Under the pieces are notes generated by a model, which worked only from the letters and a program-made list of their open reading frames with translations, ran no database searches and was not told the origin of the DNA. From Collimonas sp. PA-H2 (lineage in GTDB: Bacteria > Pseudomonadota > Gammaproteobacteria > Burkholderiales > Burkholderiaceae_D), in NCBI RefSeq assembly GCF_002564105.1, contig NZ_PDBX01000001.1:1178001-1242000 (forward strand): a DNA stretch of 64,000 nt. The letters are read 5' to 3'. The first letter of the stretch is position 1; every line of letters begins with the position of its first letter. This document shows, piece after piece, positions 1-8,073 of the stretch. A program made the position numbers and the translations under genes.

Positions 1-26
1 GTGTTTTTTGTCATTTTAAAGACATC

Positions 27-1283
27 ATGAGTTTATTCCGCGAACAGGCTGTAACCGCCCAACAAAGCAAATGGCTGGGCGACATCGTCCTGATACGGCC
101 GCTGTCGTTTGCCTTCCTGACCGCCTGCGCCGCCTTGCTGGCGCTGCTGGTGTGCGCCTTCCTGGCCTGCGGCAGCTACACCAAGCACAGCACCGTCAGC
201 GGCCAGCTGCTGCCGAGCAGCGGCCTGATCAAGGTCTACGCGCCGCAGAGCGGCATCGTCATCCAGCAGCATGTCAAGGAAGGCCAGGCGCTGCAGGCCG
301 GCGAGATCCTGTATGTGCTGTCGAGCGAGCGCCAAAGCAGCACCCAGGGCGCCACCCAGGCCGCCATCAGCAGCCAGGTCGAACAGCGCCAAGCCAGCTT
401 GCGCGATGAACTGCAAAAGACCCGCCTGCTGCAACAGGAAGAACGCAGCGGCCTGAACAACAAGATCGCCGGCCTCGGCAATGAGCTGGCCAAGCTGGAC
501 AAGCAGATCGCCGGCCAGCAGGACCGCGTCAAGCTGGCAGAGGATGCCTTGCAGCGTTACCAGGGGTTGCTGCAGCAAGACTACATCTCGCGCGAACAAT
601 TCCAGCAAAAGCAGGAAGACCTGCTCGACCAGAAGAATCGCCAGCAAAGCCTGGAACGCGACCGCATCAGCGTCGGCCGCGAACTGTCGGCGCAGCAGAG
701 CGAGCTGGGCGGTTTGTCGTTGAAGCAGCAGAACCAGCTGGCGCAGATCGACCGCACGCTGGCCAGCACCGGCCAGGAGCTGAGCGAAAGCGAAGCCAAG
801 CGCCGCATCGTCGTCAGCGCGCCGCAAGCCGGCATCGCCACCGCCGTGCTGGCCGATGCCGGCCAGGCCGTCGACGGCAATCGGCCTCTGCTCAGCATCG
901 TGCCGGCCGGCGCCACCCTGCGCGCCGAACTGTATGCGCCGAGCCGCGCGATCGGCTTCGTGCGCCCCGGCGACCAGGTGCTGATCCGCTACCAGGCTTA
1001 TCCCTACCAAAAATTCGGCCACCAGAAAGGCGTGGTCGAATCGGTCGCCAGGACTGCCTTGCCGAACAATGAATTGAACGCCATCGGCGTCCCTGCCGGC
1101 GGCAACGGCAGCGAGCCGATGTACCGCATCACCGTGCGGCTGGCGTCGCAGCAGGTGCAAGCCTACGGCCGGCCGCAGCCGCTGCAGGCCGGCATGCTGC
1201 TCGACGCCGACGTCCAGCAGGAAAAGCTGCGCCTCTACGAATGGGTGCTGGAACCTCTCTACAGCCTGACCGGCAAACTGTGA
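27..1283 (+). CDS. HlyD-family membrane fusion (periplasmic adaptor) protein of a type I secretion system
   Basis: This 418-residue protein should link an inner-membrane ABC exporter to an outer-membrane TolC channel. One N-terminal membrane segment (about residues 28-50) follows a short cytoplasmic tail. A lipoyl/barrel half with the pattern SGIVIQQHVKEGQ comes next, then a Gln/Leu/Glu-rich coiled coil (about 105-260), the second lipoyl half near ISAPQAG-type residues, and a beta-barrel region. That order is typical of HlyD/CvaA adaptors. It lies 2 bases before the ABC exporter gene, so the two are almost certainly cotranscribed. The ATG at 27 has only a weak Shine-Dalgarno. The window starts 26 bases upstream, so the promoter and earlier operon genes are out of view. 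Confidence 0.9.
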   Translation: MSLFREQAVTAQQSKWLGDIVLIRPLSFAFLTACAALLALLVCAFLACGSYTKHSTVSGQLLPSSGLIKVYAPQSGIVIQQHVKEGQALQAGEILYVLSSERQSSTQGATQAAISSQVEQRQASLRDELQKTRLLQQEERSGLNNKIAGLGNELAKLDKQIAGQQDRVKLAEDALQRYQGLLQQDYISREQFQQKQEDLLDQKNRQQSLERDRISVGRELSAQQSELGGLSLKQQNQLAQIDRTLASTGQELSESEAKRRIVVSAPQAGIATAVLADAGQAVDGNRPLLSIVPAGATLRAELYAPSRAIGFVRPGDQVLIRYQAYPYQKFGHQKGVVESVARTALPNNELNAIGVPAGGNGSEPMYRITVRLASQQVQAYGRPQPLQAGMLLDADVQQEKLRLYEWVLEPLYSLTGKL

Positions 1284-1285
1284 CC

Positions 1286-3418
1286 ATGTTCAATCGACTT
1301 GCCTTCGGTATCAACGCCACCCTGCCGCTGATGCTGCAAACCGAGGCCACCGAATGCGGCCTGGCCTGCCTCGGCATGGTGGCCGGCTATCACGGCTACC
1401 GCACCGACATGGCGAGTTTGCGGCGCCGCTTTCCGGTCTCGCTCAAGGGTTCCACCTTGCGCGACCTGATCGCCATTGCCGAGCAGCTGGAGCTGGCATC
1501 GCGTCCCTTGAAACTGGAGATCGGCGATCTGGGCCAGCTCAAGCTGCCCTGCGTGCTGCACTGGAATTTCAATCACTTCGTGGTGCTGCAGGAAATCGGC
1601 CTCCGTTCGCTAACAATATACGACCCGGCTTTCGGCATCCGCAAACTGTCCCTCGATGAAGTCGCCAAAGCGTTTACCGGCGTGGCCCTGGAACTGTGGC
1701 CGAATCCCGGCTTCAAGCCGGCCAGCGCCGTGCAGAGCGTGCCGCTGCGCCACCTGCTTGGCCGCATCACCGGCCTGTACCGCTCGTTCAGCCAGATCCT
1801 GCTGCTGTCGCTGGCGCTGGAAGTGTTTGCCGTCGTCAGCCCGTTCTTCCTGCAATGGGTGATCGACAATGTGCTGGTCTCAGCCGACCGCGACCTGCTC
1901 ACCACCCTGGCATTGGGCTTCGGCTTGCTGATGCTGATGCAGCAGGCGATCGGCGTTGGCCGCAGCTGGGTGCTGATGTACATGAGCACCACCCTCAACG
2001 TGCAGTGGCAAGCCAATGTCTTCACACATTTATTACGCCTGCCAGTCGCCTATTTCGAGAAGCGTCACCTGGGCGATGTGGTGTCGCGCTTCGGCGCGGT
2101 CGGCATCATCCAGCACACGCTCACCACTTCTTTCCTGGAAGCGATCCTGGATGGCGTCATGACGATGGTGACGCTGGCGCTGATGTTCATCTACAGCCCG
2201 ACCCTGGCCTGGATCGCGATCGGCGCCATGCTGCTGTACGGGCTGGGGCGCTGGGCCTGGTTCGCGCCTCTGCGGCATGCCACCGAAGAACAGATCATCC
2301 ACGCCGCCAAGCAGCAGACCCATTTCCTGGAAACCATCCGCGGCGTCAAGACCATCAAATTGTTCCAGCGCCAGGACGAGCGCCGTTCCAGCTGGTTATC
2401 TTTGCTGGTGGACCAGATCAACGCCGACCTGCGCACGCAGAAACTCAGCCTGCTCTACAAGACCCTCAACGGCGTACTGTTCGGCATCGAGAACATCCTC
2501 ATCATCTGGCTAGGCGCGCGCCTGGTCATGGATGGCAATTTCACAGTCGGCGTGCTGATGGCTTTCAGCGCCTACAAGGGCCAGTTCGACAGCCGTGTCA
2601 GCTCGCTGATCGACAAGTTCGTCGAGCTCAAGATGCTGCAATTGCAGGGCGAACGGCTGGCCGACATCGTGCTGCAGCCGCCGGAAACCACGCAAGGACG
2701 CAATCTGGGCGAGCCTGAGGCGGCGTTGCTGCCGTCGCTGGAAGTGCGCGGCCTGCGTTTCCGTTATGCCGAGCAGGAACCGTATGTGCTGGACGACGTT
2801 TCGTTCCGCATCGAAGCCGGCGAATCGGTAGCCATCGTCGGCCCCTCGGGCGGCGGCAAGACCACCCTGGTCAATGTCTTGCTTGGAATACTGGCGCCGA
2901 GCCAGGGCGAAGTGCTGATCGGCGGCCAGCCAGTGCAGCAGGTCGGCCTCGATACCCTGCGCCGCATGGTCGGCACCGTGCTGCAGGACGATGTGCTGTT
3001 CGCCGGTTCGCTGGCCGACAACATCAGCTTCTTCGATCCGCAGGCCGACCAGGCCTGGATCCGGCAATGCGCGCGGCTGGCCGCCATCGAGCAGGATATC
3101 GGCGCCATGCCGATGGGCTACAACACCCTGGTCGGCGACATGGGCACCATCCTTTCGGGCGGGCAGAAACAGCGGATCCTGCTGGCGCGCGCCTTGTACA
3201 AGCGGCCGCAGATCCTGTTCCTGGACGAGGCCACCAGCCATCTCGACATCGAGCGCGAGCAGTTGGTCAACGACGCAATCAGCAGCATGCGCATCACGCG
3301 CGTGATCGTGGCCCACCGGCCAGAGACCATCAACAGCGCCGACCGCGCGATCGTGCTGGCCGGCGGCAAGGTGATAGATATGGAGGCGCTGCAAGCACAG
3401 GAAGCGGCACCGGCATGA
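1286..3418 (+). CDS. Peptidase-C39-domain ABC exporter (bacteriocin/RTX type, permease plus ATPase)
   Basis: This 710-residue exporter has three parts. The N-terminal C39 cysteine peptidase (about 10-140) shows Gln18, Cys24 in the ECGLAC motif, His97 in NHFVVL and Asp113 in YDPAFG, so the catalytic set looks intact. A six-helix ABC membrane domain follows (about 165-440). The ATPase domain has Walker A GPSGGGKTT (about 519-527), signature LSGGQKQR (about 623) and Walker B ILFLDEAT (about 643-651). C39 exporters cleave double-glycine leaders while exporting peptides; an intact catalytic set argues for that role over a degenerate CLD-type HlyB. The ATG at 1286 follows the adaptor stop by 2 bases; an in-frame ATG at 1241 would overlap the adaptor and is rejected. 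The stop overlaps the next gene as ATGA. Confidence 0.92.
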   Translation: MFNRLAFGINATLPLMLQTEATECGLACLGMVAGYHGYRTDMASLRRRFPVSLKGSTLRDLIAIAEQLELASRPLKLEIGDLGQLKLPCVLHWNFNHFVVLQEIGLRSLTIYDPAFGIRKLSLDEVAKAFTGVALELWPNPGFKPASAVQSVPLRHLLGRITGLYRSFSQILLLSLALEVFAVVSPFFLQWVIDNVLVSADRDLLTTLALGFGLLMLMQQAIGVGRSWVLMYMSTTLNVQWQANVFTHLLRLPVAYFEKRHLGDVVSRFGAVGIIQHTLTTSFLEAILDGVMTMVTLALMFIYSPTLAWIAIGAMLLYGLGRWAWFAPLRHATEEQIIHAAKQQTHFLETIRGVKTIKLFQRQDERRSSWLSLLVDQINADLRTQKLSLLYKTLNGVLFGIENILIIWLGARLVMDGNFTVGVLMAFSAYKGQFDSRVSSLIDKFVELKMLQLQGERLADIVLQPPETTQGRNLGEPEAALLPSLEVRGLRFRYAEQEPYVLDDVSFRIEAGESVAIVGPSGGGKTTLVNVLLGILAPSQGEVLIGGQPVQQVGLDTLRRMVGTVLQDDVLFAGSLADNISFFDPQADQAWIRQCARLAAIEQDIGAMPMGYNTLVGDMGTILSGGQKQRILLARALYKRPQILFLDEATSHLDIEREQLVNDAISSMRITRVIVAHRPETINSADRAIVLAGGKVIDMEALQAQEAAPA

Positions 3419-4836
3419 GCGGCGCGCTGCGTGCCTGCTGCTTGCTGGCGCTGGCGGCGATGGCTGCCGCACCGTTGCGCGCCGAACCGCTCTGGTCCGA
3501 TCCGTTGCGCACCATGCATGGGGTTTCCGCCACGCCGGTCAGCACCGGCTATGGCGTCGGCTGCAGCTTCGACGTCCGGCTGCCGGATCCTCTGACGCTG
3601 CTGGATGCGATCGAGCGCGCACTGTGCCGCAACCCGCAAACCCGCCAGGCCTGGGCCAACGTCAAGGCGCAGGCGGCCGCGGTCGGCGTCAGCCGCGCTG
3701 CCTACCTGCCCACTCTGACAGCAGGCGGCACCTGGAGCAAGGCTGACAATCGCACCAGCTATCCCGATTTTCCGGCTAACGATTCCTCGCTCACGACCCA
3801 CAGCAGCGACCTCAACCTGAACCTGAGCTGGGTGCTGTACGACTTCGGCCTGCGCGCCGCCAACCTGGAGAACGCGCGTCAATTGCTGAACGCCGCCAAT
3901 GCCGCACAGGACGATATGCTGCAGACGATATTTCTCAGCACCGTGCAAAGCTTTTACGAAGCGCAGGCGACGCAGGCGCTGCTGGCCGCCACCGCGGAAG
4001 CCGAACAGGCTGCCGAGCAAAGCTTCAAGGCCAGCGCCGCCAAATACCTGGCAGGCGCCGGCACCCTGGCCGACAAGCTGCAGGCGCAGACCGCCCACGC
4101 CCAGGCCAGCCTGAAACGCGCGCAAGCGGCCGGCGATCTGCAGAATGCCTTGGGCAGCCTGGCCATCGTCATGGGCTGGCGTCCCAACACGCCGCTGATG
4201 CTGGCGGCGCTGGGCGACGCCACGGATGCGCCGCTGTTGCAGCAAGCGGTCGACCAGCTGATCGCCGACGCCGTGCGCAGCCATCCGAAAATCCTGGCGG
4301 CGCAAGCGCAATGGAAGGCAGCGCAGGCGCAAGCAGACGCCGCCCGCGCCGATGGCCGGCCGACGCTGTCGCTGTTCGCCACCGGCGACCGCAGCGACAC
4401 GCCGATCACCCAGGTCTCGTCTCGGCAAACCATCAACAGCCGCAGCATCGGCTTGCAGATCAGCATCCCGCTGTTCGACGGCTTCAGCCGCAAGTACAAG
4501 GCGCGCGGCGCCCAGGCCCAGGCCGACAGCAAGGAAGCGGAACTGGCCGGCGTCGAGCAGCAGGTCACGCTGGAAGTATGGAAAAGCAATCAGGCCTTGC
4601 GCACCGAAGCGGAAAACCTGCACAGCACCGACATCCTGCTGCGCAGCGCGCGCCAATCGTTTGAAGTGGCGTAGGGACGCTACAAGGCCGGGGTCGGCAA
4701 TATCCTGGAATTGCTGAAGGCGCAAAGCGATCTGGCGAGCGCGCAGCAACAGCGCATCCTGTCGCTGACCAGCTGGCAGACCGCGCGCTTGCGTCTTGCC
4801 GCGAGTCTTGGCCGGTTGCGGATTGATGGTCTTTGA
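3415..4836 (+). pseudogene. TolC-family outer-membrane efflux protein, interrupted by an in-frame amber codon
   Basis: The gene starts at the ATG of an ATGA overlap with the ABC exporter and encodes a signal peptide (MSGALRACCLLALAAMAAAP, cleavage near LRA) followed by two OEP/TolC repeats. The frame is stopped by TAG at 4672-4674 (codon 420). The same frame continues directly after it with GRYKAGVGNILELL and typical TolC helix sequence to a TGA at 4834-4836, 473 codons in all counting the amber. In homologues the residue before GRY is usually Gln, so a single CAG to TAG change explains the break. The missing 53 residues form the returning helix of the second repeat, so the 419-residue product is probably non-functional unless the amber is suppressed. 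A sequencing error is the alternative. Confidence 0.82.
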
Positions 4837-4851
4837 CTGCGCAAAATAAAA

Positions 4852-4870
4852 AAGCCGCAATAAGCGGCTT
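4852..4870 (-). terminator. Rho-independent terminator, minus strand
   Basis: A 7-bp stem AAGCCGC/GCGGCTT with a 5-base loop is followed on the minus strand by a T-rich tract (TTTTTTATTTT). It could end leftward transcription from the tRNA operon. On the plus strand no T tract follows, so it is weaker for the TolC gene. Confidence 0.6.
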
Positions 4871-4953
4871 CGAATTTGCTTCAGTTTGAATTCGACAAAA
4901 AAAAAAGACCCGCATGCGCGGTAATGCTGTTCAGTTAGGGCAGAACGACATGG

Positions 4954-5067
4954 CGTAGGGTGGGCACTCCGTACCCACGCAGTATCATGGATATTCGTGT
5001 CCCTGACATTCGTGCCCCGGCTACGCGCCCCGGCCCGTCCGCGTGGGCACGGAGTGCCCACCCTACG
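4954..5067. repeat. Palindromic intergenic element (MITE/REP-like) with 27-bp terminal inverted repeats
   Basis: Terminal arms 4954-4980 (starting CGTAGGGTGGGCACTCCG) and 5041-5067 (ending GAGTGCCCACCCTACG) are reverse complements with one mismatch in 27 bases. The 60-base centre has no ORF. A shorter, degenerate relative with the same GGGTGGG and CCCAC...CTACG ends is at 62559-62625, so this looks like a dispersed genomic repeat family. Confidence 0.7.
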
Positions 5068-5082
5068 AGTTCCGCAAATAAA

Positions 5083-5112
5083 AATGCCGCTCAGTCTTAA
5101 CTGAACGGCATT
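5083..5112 (-). terminator. Terminator hairpin downstream of the tRNA-Glu genes
   Basis: The stem AATGCCG/CGGCATT continues as TCAGT/ACTGA across a single mismatch and closes on a 4-base loop. On the minus strand it is followed by a run of T residues. It sits 25 bases beyond the 3' end of the last tRNA-Glu, the expected place for the end of that transcript. Confidence 0.7.
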
Positions 5113-5137
5113 ACCGCTTGCGCGGGCCTTTTTATTC

Positions 5138-5213
5138 TGGCGTCCCCAGGGGGATTCGAACCCCCGTACTCACCGTGAAAGGGTGATGTCCTAGGCCTCT
5201 AGACGATGGGGAC
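5138..5213 (-). tRNA. tRNA-Glu (anticodon TTC), distal copy
   Basis: The minus strand gives a 76-nt cloverleaf starting GTCCCCATCGTCTAGAGG, with anticodon loop CTTTCAC (TTC), T-arm GGTTCGAATCC and an encoded CCA end. It is identical to the copy at 5367-5442 and is the last gene of the Ala-Glu-Glu tRNA unit. gltX, which charges tRNA-Glu, lies just upstream on the same strand. Confidence 0.95.
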
Positions 5214-5265
5214 AGTAATCTGTCCGTACTGGCCTTGCTTCTACTGCTGCTTGCAAAAAACAATA

Positions 5266-5286
5266 AAGGCCGCATTTGGCGGCCTT
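5266..5286 (-). terminator. Terminator-like hairpin between the two tRNA-Glu genes
   Basis: An 8-bp stem AAGGCCGC/GCGGCCTT with a 5-base loop is followed on the minus strand by TTATTGTTTTTT. It may partly end transcription after the first tRNA-Glu, or act as a processing signal. The 153-base spacer between the tRNA-Glu copies holds nothing else recognisable. Confidence 0.55.
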
Positions 5287-5366
5287 ATCGATTGTATCGA
5301 AAACACTCAACACCAATTTCCTGCAGCCATTTTCTGACTGCTTTCCTGTCGATGCCAAAAGAATTC

Positions 5367-5442
5367 TGGCGTCCCCAGGGGGATTCGAACCCCCGTACTC
5401 ACCGTGAAAGGGTGATGTCCTAGGCCTCTAGACGATGGGGAC
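5367..5442 (-). tRNA. tRNA-Glu (anticodon TTC), proximal copy
   Basis: A 76-nt tRNA identical over its length to the copy at 5138-5213, with anticodon TTC and an encoded CCA. It lies 52 bases downstream of tRNA-Ala on the same strand. The tandem identical pair suggests a recent local duplication or gene conversion. Confidence 0.95.
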
Positions 5443-5494
5443 AGCAAGCTGTCCAACTAGCTTTACTACCTTACTACTTCTGCTACCAATTTGC

Positions 5495-5570
<76 letters not shown>

Positions 5571-5585
5571 GTTTGCAGAAGCGAG

Positions 5586-5615
5586 ATTATAGCAAGCTTA
5601 TTTAGCGCTTGTAAA
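5586..5615 (-). promoter_or_regulatory. Sigma-70-type promoter of the tRNA-Ala/Glu/Glu unit
   Basis: On the minus strand, TTTACA (-35, 5610-5615) and a perfect TATAAT (-10, 5586-5591) are separated by 18 bases. The -10 lies 15 bases before the first tRNA-Ala base, so the transcript leader would be only a few bases long. Confidence 0.75.
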
Positions 5616-5641
5616 TCCCGATTTGCAGATTTATTGCAGAT

Positions 5642-7072
5642 TTACAGCAGATAAGGTTGCAAACGTGTTGTCACGGCCTCACGGCCAAACAATTCCAGCA
5701 CGGCATCGATCGCCGGCGTCTGCAATTGTCCGGTCACCATCAGGCGCAGAGGCATGGCGAACTGCGGCATCTTCAGCTTGTGCGCAGCCAGCACTTCCTT
5801 GATCATCGGCGCCAGGCTTTCCTTGTTCCATTCGACCGTGGCGCAGCGCTGTGCGAAATCGGCCAGCGCTGGCTTGATGGCGTCGGTGTAGTGCTGCGTC
5901 AGCAAAGCCGCATCCGGCGCCGGCTGGCGATAGAACAGCATGGCCGCAACCGCGATTTCATTGACGGTGTTGGCGCGCTCTTTCAGCAGGCCGATGACTT
6001 TCGCCAGCTCCGGCGCGCCGTTGAAATCGGCGCCGTCCTGTTCCATCAGCGGCTTGACCATGGCGGCCAGGCGCTGGTTGTCGGCCAGCTTGATGTAGTG
6101 GTTGTTAATCCACGCCAGCTTTTCCGGATTGAATTGCGCCGGCGATTTCGACAGATGGTCGAGATTGAACCATTGGCAAAACTGCTCCATGCTGAAAATC
6201 TCTTCGTCGCCATGGCTCCAGCCCAGGCGCGCCAGGTAGTTCAGCATGGCTTCCGGCAGATAACCCTGCGCCGGATAATCCATCACGCTGACCGCGCCGT
6301 GGCGCTTCGACAGTTTTTCGCCGTCGGCGCCCAGGATCATCGGCACGTGACCGTACAACGGCAGCGTGGCGCCCAAGGCTTTCAGGATATTGATCTGGCG
6401 CGGCGTGTTGTTGACGTGATCGTCGCCGCGGATCACGTGGGTAATTTCCATGTCCCAATCGTCCACCACCACGCAGAAATTGTAGGTCGGCGTGCCATCC
6501 GGACGGGCGATCACCAGATCGTCCATCTCGCGGTTGGAAATCGTGATGTTGCCTTTGACGACGTCGTCCCAGCTGACCTCGCCGTCCAGCGGATTCTTGA
6601 AACGGACCACCGGCTTGCGGTCGGCCGGCACTGGCGGCAAAGTCTTGCCGTCTTCAGGACGCCAGGTGCCGTCGTAGCGCGGCTTTTCGCCGGCGGCGCG
6701 CATCCGTTCGCGCATCGCTTCGACTTCTTCCGGCGACGAATAGCATTGGTAGGCCGTGCCGTCCTTCAGCATCTGCGCGATCACTTCGCGATAGCGGTCC
6801 ATGCGGCGCATCTGGTAGAACGGACCTTCGTCATGTTCCAGGCCCAGCCATTGCATGCCGTCGACGATCGCCTGCACCGCTTCCGGCGTCGAACGTTCAA
6901 GGTCGGTATCTTCGATGCGCAATACGAAAGTGCCGCCGAAATGGCGCGCGAAAGCCCAGGAAAACAGCGCGGTGCGGGCGCCGCCCAGATGCAGGTAGCC
7001 GGTCGGGCTAGGGGCAAAACGGGTGCGGACCTTGGTGGCCGGGGAAGTTGAAGCTGGAGTGCTAGCAGTCAT
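5642..7072 (-). CDS. gltX: Glutamyl-tRNA synthetase
   Basis: This 476-residue class I synthetase charges tRNA-Glu. The nucleotide-binding motif [11 protein letters not shown] (residues 21-31) is the HIGH equivalent, and KLSKRHG (about 253) is the KMSKS equivalent. The C-terminal helical anticodon-binding region is complete and the length is normal. ATG at 7072 (MTAST...) is chosen. A start at 7096 would add 8 residues but falls inside the terminator-like hairpin at 7083-7108. No clear Shine-Dalgarno precedes either. Two tRNA-Glu genes lie just downstream. Confidence 0.97.
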   Translation of the reverse strand: MTASTPASTSPATKVRTRFAPSPTGYLHLGGARTALFSWAFARHFGGTFVLRIEDTDLERSTPEAVQAIVDGMQWLGLEHDEGPFYQMRRMDRYREVIAQMLKDGTAYQCYSSPEEVEAMRERMRAAGEKPRYDGTWRPEDGKTLPPVPADRKPVVRFKNPLDGEVSWDDVVKGNITISNREMDDLVIARPDGTPTYNFCVVVDDWDMEITHVIRGDDHVNNTPRQINILKALGATLPLYGHVPMILGADGEKLSKRHGAVSVMDYPAQGYLPEAMLNYLARLGWSHGDEEIFSMEQFCQWFNLDHLSKSPAQFNPEKLAWINNHYIKLADNQRLAAMVKPLMEQDGADFNGAPELAKVIGLLKERANTVNEIAVAAMLFYRQPAPDAALLTQHYTDAIKPALADFAQRCATVEWNKESLAPMIKEVLAAHKLKMPQFAMPLRLMVTGQLQTPAIDAVLELFGREAVTTRLQPYLL

Positions 7073-7082
7073 GATAAATAAA

Positions 7083-7108
7083 AACGGCCTTGGCATGCCA
7101 AAGCCGTT
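7083..7108 (-). terminator. Hairpin with T tract between the DUF4399 gene and gltX
   Basis: The stem AACGGC, mismatch, TTGGCATGCCAA palindrome, mismatch, GCCGTT is followed on the minus strand by TTTTTATTT. It ends 10 bases before the gltX ATG. It most simply terminates the upstream DUF4399 transcript. Its position also allows a role as a leader hairpin for gltX. Confidence 0.6.
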
Positions 7109-7170
7109 ATCAAGGAAAACCCCATTTTACCGCGTTGCAGCAGCGGATGGAACCGCTGGCCCTAGCGAGC

Positions 7171-7578
7171 TTATTTGACGGTCACATTGATGCTTTTGCT
7201 CAGCTCCGGGCCGTAAGAATGATGAGTGCCGTCGGCAAACTGCATGGTCAGCTTGTATTGACCCGGCGGCAGCGTCAGCTGGGTTTCGGTTTGGCCCTTG
7301 CCAAAATGTATATGTTTTTCATCGACAGGAATCGGCTGGCCGGCCGGAATGCTGTCTTCGTTGATCAGCAAATGATGATGGCCGCTGTCTAGTGTCTTAT
7401 CGCCGGCCGGCTTGACTTCCATGCCGCTGACGTCGAACTCGACGATGAACGGGCTGCTGACCACCGCGCCGTCAGCCGGCTGTTTGAAAGAGACCGAAGC
7501 CGCATGGGCCATCTGCGGCAACAGGCCGGCGCTCAGCACGGCAATGGAAAACAGCACGGAAAAAAATCGTGATTTCAT
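7171..7578 (-). CDS. DUF4399-domain periplasmic protein
   Basis: A 135-residue protein with a clear Sec signal peptide (MKSRFFSVLFSIAVLSAGLL, cleavage after AHA near residue 26). The mature part is a single beta-rich domain with the DUF4399 pattern: VSFKQPADGAVV at the start, a GHHHLLIN segment, and a C-terminal QFADGTHHSYGPELS. The His-rich stretches could bind a metal, but the family's function is unknown to me. It is a single gene divergent from the cupin gene, and a terminator follows at 7083-7108. Confidence 0.85.
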   Translation of the reverse strand: MKSRFFSVLFSIAVLSAGLLPQMAHAASVSFKQPADGAVVSSPFIVEFDVSGMEVKPAGDKTLDSGHHHLLINEDSIPAGQPIPVDEKHIHFGKGQTETQLTLPPGQYKLTMQFADGTHHSYGPELSKSINVTVK

Positions 7579-7727
7579 TGTCTTATCCTTTGAGTGAAAA
7601 TAAGTGGAAAACAGATAATGCCGGTGCGCTTCTGACAGACATTACAGACACATACAATTTACTGAATGCAATAATGAAAATGTAATAATACAGGGATGCC
7701 GCCGGCACCGCTTTCAGGAGGGACACC

Positions 7728-8066
7728 ATGCAAATCGCAAGCGGCAATCTATTGACCGCGCTGCCGCCAGCCGGTTCGGAAGAAGTGTTTGAACTGCTGC
7801 ACCAGCGCACCGGCCTGAAAATCGAACGCATCGTTTCCAGCGGACAGGCCAGCCCGCCCGGTTTCTGGTACGACAATCCGCAGGAGGAGTGGGTATTGCT
7901 GCTGAGCGGCAGCGCCGGCCTGACGCTAGAGGGCGCGGCCGTGGAGCATGTGATGCAGGCTGGGGCGTGGCTGCACATCCCCGCCTGCTGCCGCCACCGC
8001 ATAGAATGGACCGATGGCGCGCAGCCGACCGTCTGGCTGGCGATCCATCATGAAGTTGAGGCTTAG
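7728..8066 (+). CDS. Single-domain cupin protein
   Basis: A 112-residue protein forming one small cupin barrel: GSAGLTLEG in the first cupin motif region and GAWLHIPACCRHRIEW in the second. The first motif lacks the usual H-x-H pair (NPQEEWVLL here), so metal binding may be weak or absent. Members of this type are usually annotated only as cupin-domain proteins and no substrate can be assigned. AGGAGG lies 6 bases before the ATG. It converges with mrp with only 7 bases between stops. Confidence 0.8.
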   Translation: MQIASGNLLTALPPAGSEEVFELLHQRTGLKIERIVSSGQASPPGFWYDNPQEEWVLLLSGSAGLTLEGAAVEHVMQAGAWLHIPACCRHRIEWTDGAQPTVWLAIHHEVEA

Positions 8067-8073
8067 TTGAGAC

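Larger units (their letters stand above)
4907..5128. repeat. Long nested inverted repeat flanking an internal palindromic element
   Basis: The outer arms at 4907-4937 and 5098-5128 (31 bases each) are reverse complements at about 25 positions. They share TAATGC-GTTCAGTTA with one changed base, plus flanking GC-rich bases. They enclose the 4954-5067 element. The right arm also folds alone into a terminator-like hairpin. The layout suggests a mobile-element-like or REP-like repeat placed in a palindromic terminator region. No coding sequence is seen. Confidence 0.6.

Noticed and set aside
3118..5061. 647-codon minus-strand frame opposite the TolC gene
   Set aside because: It covers a real ABC/TolC operon and runs through the palindromic repeat, and no domain is recognisable.
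5657..7051. Long open frame on the plus strand opposite gltX (464 codons)
   Set aside because: It is the mirror of a strongly conserved synthetase gene in GC-rich DNA; its translation is rich in Arg, His and Gln with no family features.
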